From contig NZ_FTPR01000001.1 in the NCBI RefSeq assembly GCF_900156505.1, positions 1,798,001 to 1,862,000 of the forward strand: DNA of 64,000 nucleotides, written 5' to 3'. Origin of the DNA: Yoonia rosea. Lineage in GTDB: Bacteria > Pseudomonadota > Alphaproteobacteria > Rhodobacterales > Rhodobacteraceae. Under the pieces are notes generated by a model, which was not told the origin of the DNA, ran no database searches, and saw only the letters and a list, made by a program, of their open reading frames with translations. Every line of letters starts with the position of its first letter. Positions within the stretch are counted from its first letter, which is position 1. Positions 60,104 through 64,000 of the stretch are shown here, one piece after another. The translations under genes and the position numbers were made by a program.

Positions 60104-61072
60104 TCAGCGCTGTGGCCGGTTGGCGTGGAATACTTTGAACGCACCATTACCCGCGATCATGTCCACATTGCGGAAACATTCGGTCAGTGTCGCCTCATAG
60201 GGCAAATGACGGTTGGCAACCATCCAGAGTTTGCCATGCGGGGCCAGCAGGCGGGCCGCCGCTTGGATAAAGCTGCGCCCAAGGCTCGGATCAGAGGCGC
60301 GGGATGTGTGGAATGGCGGGTTCATGACAATGCCATCGTAGCCGGATCCATCAAATTGCGTCGCATCTGCCCAATGAAAATGGACGCGCGGGTCACTGAC
60401 ATTCAGCTTGGCGCAATGCAAGGACAGCGCCTCTGCCTCGATCAGATCAAGCGATTTCACACCATCGCGTGCCAGAACAGGTGCGGCCAAATAGCCCCAG
60501 CCAGCACCCAGATCAGCCATGCGCGCGGGCAATTTCGCGGGAAGTGCTTCGGCCAACAAAGCCGAACCCGCATCAACAGCGCCATCCGAAAATACACCGG
60601 CGGTGGTGAAATATCCGTGCGGGCCTTTGGCAGGCTCCGGTGCGGTCCAATCGGCAAAAGCATCTGTTGCAGCAAACCAGAAAATCCGTCCATGACCTTT
60701 CGGGATCGAGGGGAGATCACCCAAAATCTTGCGGCAGGATTTGAACAGACTATCCACACCATCGGTCTTTTGCCCGTCCACGATCACAAAGTTGGCCTTG
60801 GCACAGGCCTCGGCCACCATCGCACGTGCCAGCGCTTTGGAGCGTGGCACAACGACGATGGCGACAGCACACTCCTGCAAATCCTGGCGGACGTCATAGC
60901 CCGCTGCCTGCCAAGCCGCGACATCAGGGTAAAATCCGTGCGCGATGTGGATGTCGTCGCGCGGCAAGGCAGAAATATCGTAGGTTGCCGATGGGCGCAT
61001 CAGGGAAATGTTGCCCGAAGGCAACGCGATCATGCCATCTGCGATAGCGGTGCTGAGACGGGATTGGGACAT
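60104..61072 (-). CDS. class I SAM-dependent methyltransferase (RsmC-like)
   Basis: A 322-residue protein with a degenerate N-terminal half and a C-terminal methyltransferase domain, the two-part design of RsmC (16S rRNA G1207 N2-methyltransferase). The SAM motif is ADLGAGWGYLAAPVL, and the base-flip motif NPPFHTSR is diagnostic for rRNA N2-guanine methyltransferases. GKLWMVANRHLPYEATL is a conserved end segment. RsmC or RlmG specificity cannot be settled. Confidence 0.85.
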   Translation of the reverse strand: MSQSRLSTAIADGMIALPSGNISLMRPSATYDISALPRDDIHIAHGFYPDVAAWQAAGYDVRQDLQECAVAIVVVPRSKALARAMVAEACAKANFVIVDGQKTDGVDSLFKSCRKILGDLPSIPKGHGRIFWFAATDAFADWTAPEPAKGPHGYFTTAGVFSDGAVDAGSALLAEALPAKLPARMADLGAGWGYLAAPVLARDGVKSLDLIEAEALSLHCAKLNVSDPRVHFHWADATQFDGSGYDGIVMNPPFHTSRASDPSLGRSFIQAAARLLAPHGKLWMVANRHLPYEATLTECFRNVDMIAGNGAFKVFHANRPQR

Positions 61073-61096
61073 CTGAGGGTGCGAATAGCGACGGCG

Positions 61097-61438
61097 CTAC
61101 TCTTTCTCCATCGTACATTGGAGGGGATGTTGGTGCCGCTGGGCAAAATCCATCACCTGCGCAACTTTGGTTTCGGCGATCTCGTGACTGAAGACGCCGA
61201 CAACAGCGACACCCTTTTTGTGCACCGTCAACATCAGCTCGAATGCCTGCGCATGCGACAGACCAAAGAAACGTTCCAAAACATGGACGACAAATTCCAT
61301 TGGGGTGAAATCATCGTTCAAGATCAGCACCTTATACATGGGCGGGCGCTTGGTCTTGGGCTTCGTCTCAAGCGCCACGCCGACGTTGCCGTCGTCGTCA
61401 CCCTTTTTGTCAGCCATCATGTAAAACTCTTTGCGCAT
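61097..61438 (-). CDS. clpS: ATP-dependent Clp protease adaptor
   Basis: A 113-residue ClpS. It delivers N-degron proteins to ClpAP. The family core [24 protein letters not shown] includes the N-degron pocket residues, and [12 protein letters not shown] follows. The start may be the ATG at 61438 or the tandem ATGs at 61420/61417, since the N-terminal ~30 residues are a disordered acidic/lysine tail. It is followed by the RsmC-like gene 24 bases later. clpA is not in the window. Confidence 0.93.
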   Translation of the reverse strand: MRKEFYMMADKKGDDDGNVGVALETKPKTKRPPMYKVLILNDDFTPMEFVVHVLERFFGLSHAQAFELMLTVHKKGVAVVGVFSHEIAETKVAQVMDFAQRHQHPLQCTMEKE

Positions 61439-61670
61439 TCCATCCGCCCTGTGTGCTTGGCGTTATATATAAGGCACAGGTGGGGCATGAAAACCCCATC
61501 TGTCACAATCAATAACATGCCGTGAAAGACGGGAAAATCAGCTATCTTGCGCCATGATCGCGTCACCTTACTACATGTTGCGAATATACGCGAGAAGTGC
61601 CGGAAAAGTCTTTGAATTTAGGGTATTTTCTGAAAACGCGACTTATGCTAGCCTTTCTTCATAACAATAA

Positions 61671-61693
61671 GACCACCGGAAAAATCCGGGGTC
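61671..61693 (+). other. imperfect hairpin in the leader of the D,D-carboxypeptidase gene
   Basis: GACC-A-CCGGA/TCCGG-GGTC with a 4-base AAAA loop and one bulged A, 28 bases before the GTG start. It could fold in the mRNA leader; function unknown. The remaining bases of 61439-61720 show only a possible promoter (TATGCT about 61644) and no gene. Confidence 0.35.
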
Positions 61694-61720
61694 ATTGAGG
61701 CAGAAAAAGAGGCAAGCGAC

Positions 61721-63193
61721 GTGACAAGTCGTCTGGGACAGCGGGCCCTCCACGGGCTATTTCTATGCGTAATTCTGGTATGCTTACTGGTTGCACCGAT
61801 CCGTGCGATTGCGGCACCCTATGCGGCCATGGTGATGGATGCGCGAACGGGTGAGGTTTTGCATTCACGCAACGCCGATACGCCACTGCACCCCGCATCC
61901 CTGACCAAAATGATGACGCTTTATGTTGCCTTTCAGGCGATCGAGCGCGGCGAGATCACGCTTGATACCCCTGTCCGCATCAGCCGCCTTGCAGCATCCG
62001 AACCCCCGTCAAAACTGGGGTTGCGCGAAGGGCAAACAATTGCCCTACGCTTCTTGTTGCGCGCCGCAGCTGTCAAATCCGCCAATGATGCTGCCACGGC
62101 CATTGGTGAAGCGATATCGGGCTCTGAAGCGGCCTTTGCCACGCGCATGAACCGCACCGCCCGCGCGATGGGGATGCGCGACACAAACTTTCTCAACGCC
62201 CACGGGCTGACCCAGTCCGGCCATTTGTCGACTGCGCGCGATATGACCGTGCTTGGCCGTCACGTGATTTATGATTTCCCGCAGTATTATAACCTTTTCT
62301 CGCGCCGCTCTGCCGATGCAGGCGTTGCCACCGTCCGCCACACGAACCGTCGCTGGCTGGATAGCTATGAAGGCGGGGATGGCATCAAAACAGGCTATAC
62401 CCGTGCTGCTGGCTTTAACCTCGTCGCTTCGGCGCAGCGCGGTCAGGAACGTATTATCGCAACTGTCTTTGGTGGATCGTCCACCTCGGCCCGGAATGCA
62501 CGCATTACCGAGCTTATGGACATGGGTTTTAACCGTGCGCCATCGCGTGCGACAATCCGGCGTCCGAACCCACCGGCGGCGATGCTCTCAAGCTCGGACG
62601 GCAGCGGGCAGGTAAACCCCGGCAAGATCGTCCGTGTCAGCGGTCTGATCACGCGCAGCATCCGCCCCGTTGCGCGCCCGACAGCCGCGCCGGTCTCCGA
62701 AGAATTGCTTGTTGCCGCTGTTGATACCGACGTGATCAACGCAGCCATCTCTGAGTCCGTTAACGCGGCCCTCGCCGAGGCGCTTGGCGCTTCAGCACCA
62801 ACAGCAGCACCCACGCAAGTCATTGCGGACGCCGTTCCCGCGGTCACACCTGTCCCTCGCCCCTCACCACCGACACAGGTTGCCGCATTGCCCCCCCAAA
62901 CTGCCATCACAGACACAGGACCAGAAGTTGTGACACGCATCTCGACATCCGGAGGACGGCATTGGGGTGTCAATGTGGGACGGTATAACACACGGCATGA
63001 CGCCGAACGGGTCCTGCTGCGGGTTGCGCTGAACGAGATGAGCGCGCTTGACGGCGCGCTCCGGCGCGTGGTGCAGCGGTCCGGCGGCTTTGATGCCAAC
63101 TTTATGGGGCTGACCCGTGAAGGGGCCGACCTGGCCTGCCGCAGGCTGCAGGCGCGTGGAACCACGTGTTTCATGGTTGGATCCGAAGGGTAG
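61721..63193 (+). CDS. D-alanyl-D-alanine carboxypeptidase (PBP5/6 family) with SPOR domain
   Basis: A 490-residue periplasmic enzyme that trims D-Ala from peptidoglycan stem peptides. A signal peptide (about residues 12-31) is followed by the peptidase S11 domain: SxxK as Ser60-Leu-Thr-Lys63, SxN in KSANDAA, and KTG in GIKTGYTRAAG. A long Pro/Ala/Thr linker leads to a C-terminal SPOR domain (about residues 410-488, WGVNVGRYNTRHDAERVL), which binds denuded septal glycan. So the enzyme is probably placed at the division site. GTG start with AGAGG upstream. Confidence 0.93.
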   Translation: MTSRLGQRALHGLFLCVILVCLLVAPIRAIAAPYAAMVMDARTGEVLHSRNADTPLHPASLTKMMTLYVAFQAIERGEITLDTPVRISRLAASEPPSKLGLREGQTIALRFLLRAAAVKSANDAATAIGEAISGSEAAFATRMNRTARAMGMRDTNFLNAHGLTQSGHLSTARDMTVLGRHVIYDFPQYYNLFSRRSADAGVATVRHTNRRWLDSYEGGDGIKTGYTRAAGFNLVASAQRGQERIIATVFGGSSTSARNARITELMDMGFNRAPSRATIRRPNPPAAMLSSSDGSGQVNPGKIVRVSGLITRSIRPVARPTAAPVSEELLVAAVDTDVINAAISESVNAALAEALGASAPTAAPTQVIADAVPAVTPVPRPSPPTQVAALPPQTAITDTGPEVVTRISTSGGRHWGVNVGRYNTRHDAERVLLRVALNEMSALDGALRRVVQRSGGFDANFMGLTREGADLACRRLQARGTTCFMVGSEG

Positions 63194-63284
63194 GACGCGG
63201 TCACAGCGCCACTGTTCGCCCCTGACACACCAGATTGACGTTGGCGCGAACCAGTGCCGGGTTGGGTGATTTCAAAAACACCGC

Positions 63285-63746
63285 CTAGACGTCAATGGGG
63301 AGCCCGCCGGACACTTTCATTTGACGGAGAATAAAGTTGGTCGTGGTTGTACGAACCACACCAAGGCGGAGGATTTGTTGCATGATGAATTGCTCCAGCG
63401 CTTCCGGATCTTTCGCTGCGATCTTCAGAATGAAGTCGAAGTCACCGGTTATCGACGCACACTCCAACACATGTTGGTCACGTTCGATAAAGGCCTCGAA
63501 TGCTCTGATCGTGGCCTCGCTGTGATCAACCAGCGAAACTTGGACATGCGCAAATGCATGCAACCCGAGCTTTTTACTATCCAGAATGGCTGCGTACCGC
63601 AAAATATAGCCGTCCTCCTCCAATCGCTTCATGCGTCGCCAGCAAGGCGATGGAGAAAGGCCTACAGCCTCTGACAATTCATGCGTACTCGCGCGTCCAT
63701 TGCGCTGCAGGACTTTCAGAATAAGCCGCTCAAACGTATCAAGCAT
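63285..63746 (-). CDS. Lrp/AsnC-family transcriptional regulator
   Basis: A 153-residue feast/famine regulator. The helix-turn-helix (ERLILKVLQRNGRASTHELSEAVGLSPSPCWRRMKRLEEDGYI) sits at residues 4-48 and the RAM/effector domain follows (HVLECASITGDFDFILKIAAKD). The ATG at 63746 is selected. It is divergent from a truncated phenylalanine hydroxylase gene, so it probably controls aromatic amino acid catabolism, with Phe or Tyr as a likely effector. Confidence 0.9.
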   Translation of the reverse strand: MLDTFERLILKVLQRNGRASTHELSEAVGLSPSPCWRRMKRLEEDGYILRYAAILDSKKLGLHAFAHVQVSLVDHSEATIRAFEAFIERDQHVLECASITGDFDFILKIAAKDPEALEQFIMQQILRLGVVRTTTTNFILRQMKVSGGLPIDV

Positions 63747-63845
63747 GATTTGCCCCAATCCATATATTTTTCAAAATTATTTGCCTCATATTGGCGTGGA
63801 TCAATACTCTTAGGTAACTCTATTCTGCATTCTCACAGCATCATG

Positions 63846-63864
63846 CCTCAAGCAATGCATGAGG
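63846..63864. promoter_or_regulatory. dyad CCTCA-N9-TGAGG before the hydroxylase gene
   Basis: A 5-bp inverted repeat overlapping the ribosome-binding region of the phhA-like gene, between it and the Lrp-type gene. It is a candidate operator, but weak in length. Confidence 0.3.
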
Positions 63865-63870
63865 TCAAAG

Positions 63871-64000
63871 ATGCCGAAAGATACCAAATATGTCGCTAAG
63901 CAACCTGATGAAAACGGGTTTATCGCATATTCCGATGCCGAGAATGCCGTATGGCGTGATCTGGTCGCACAGCAGCAACCGAGTGTGAATGCTCTTGCCG
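63871..64000 (+). CDS. phhA: phenylalanine 4-monooxygenase, 5' end only
   Basis: The frame from the ATG at 63871 is cut by the window edge after 43 codons. It begins MPKDTKYVAKQPDENGFI and continues AENAVWRDLVAQQ, the N-terminal pattern of bacterial biopterin-dependent phenylalanine hydroxylase (Phe to Tyr). GAGGTC precedes the start. The metal site is outside the window, so the call rests on the N-terminus and on the divergent Lrp regulator. Confidence 0.75.
   Translation, partial: MPKDTKYVAKQPDENGFIAYSDAENAVWRDLVAQQQPSVNALA

Overview
The window looks like a chromosomal segment of a marine Rhodobacteraceae (Roseobacter-type alphaproteobacterium). The evidence is the high GC content, the taurine dissimilation gene order tpa-tauR-xsc with MocR-type TauR, homologues of the Rhodobacter gene transfer agent (GTA) head-spike proteins, an NDUFS4-like complex I protein and CtrA-type TTAA-N7-TTAA boxes. 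The species cannot be named from sequence alone. No IS element, CRISPR array or replication origin was seen.

Layout. (1) 36-1970: small membrane protein, PlsC-like acyltransferase and CdsA-like cytidylyltransferase. (2) 1961-12742: a surface polysaccharide locus. Three glycosyltransferases, a hexapeptide acetyltransferase, a Wzy-like polymerase and a Wzx-like flippase form one tightly overlapping minus-strand operon. A Wzc-like chain-length protein is divergent, and an initiating sugar-phosphate transferase lies at the far end. Between the last two sit ghsA/ghsB-like genes for the head spikes of a GTA, particles that in Rhodobacter bind the capsule. Perfect CtrA boxes lie in the two promoter regions of the locus. 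(3) 12847-20165: tRNA-Arg, NDUFS4-like gene, M29 aminopeptidase, uvrB, an AT-rich HNH-like gene overlapping the uvrB stop, a repeat-rich spacer and small genes.

(4) 20239-37163: an almost complete taurine-to-sulfate system. TauABC imports taurine, Tpa transaminates it to sulfoacetaldehyde, and Xsc releases sulfite and acetyl phosphate. Pta and AckA recover acetyl-CoA or ATP. Two TauE/SafE proteins may export sulfite, and SoeABC oxidises sulfite to sulfate on the cytoplasmic face. I found three matching direct-repeat pairs with an identical 23-bp period: upstream of tpa, upstream of xsc, and in reverse orientation upstream of an unrecognised 47-residue membrane peptide gene next to tauR. A second small membrane protein gene is embedded with 4-bp overlaps between soeA and soeB.

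(5) 37233-50531: a galactoside utilisation locus. It has an IclR regulator and MalK-type ATPase on the minus strand. On the plus strand are a binding protein, two permeases, GH36 alpha-galactosidase, an SDR (probable galactose dehydrogenase), DgoK, DgoA, an SMP-30 lactonase, GH42 beta-galactosidase and aldose epimerase. This is the De Ley-Doudoroff route minus galactonate dehydratase. (6) 50720-64000: cyanide-insensitive type bd oxidase, tRNA-Met, GNAT, GlcD-like oxidase, hemC/hemE/hemF, SDR, RsmC-like methyltransferase, clpS, a D,D-carboxypeptidase with SPOR domain, and an Lrp-type regulator divergent from a truncated phenylalanine hydroxylase gene.
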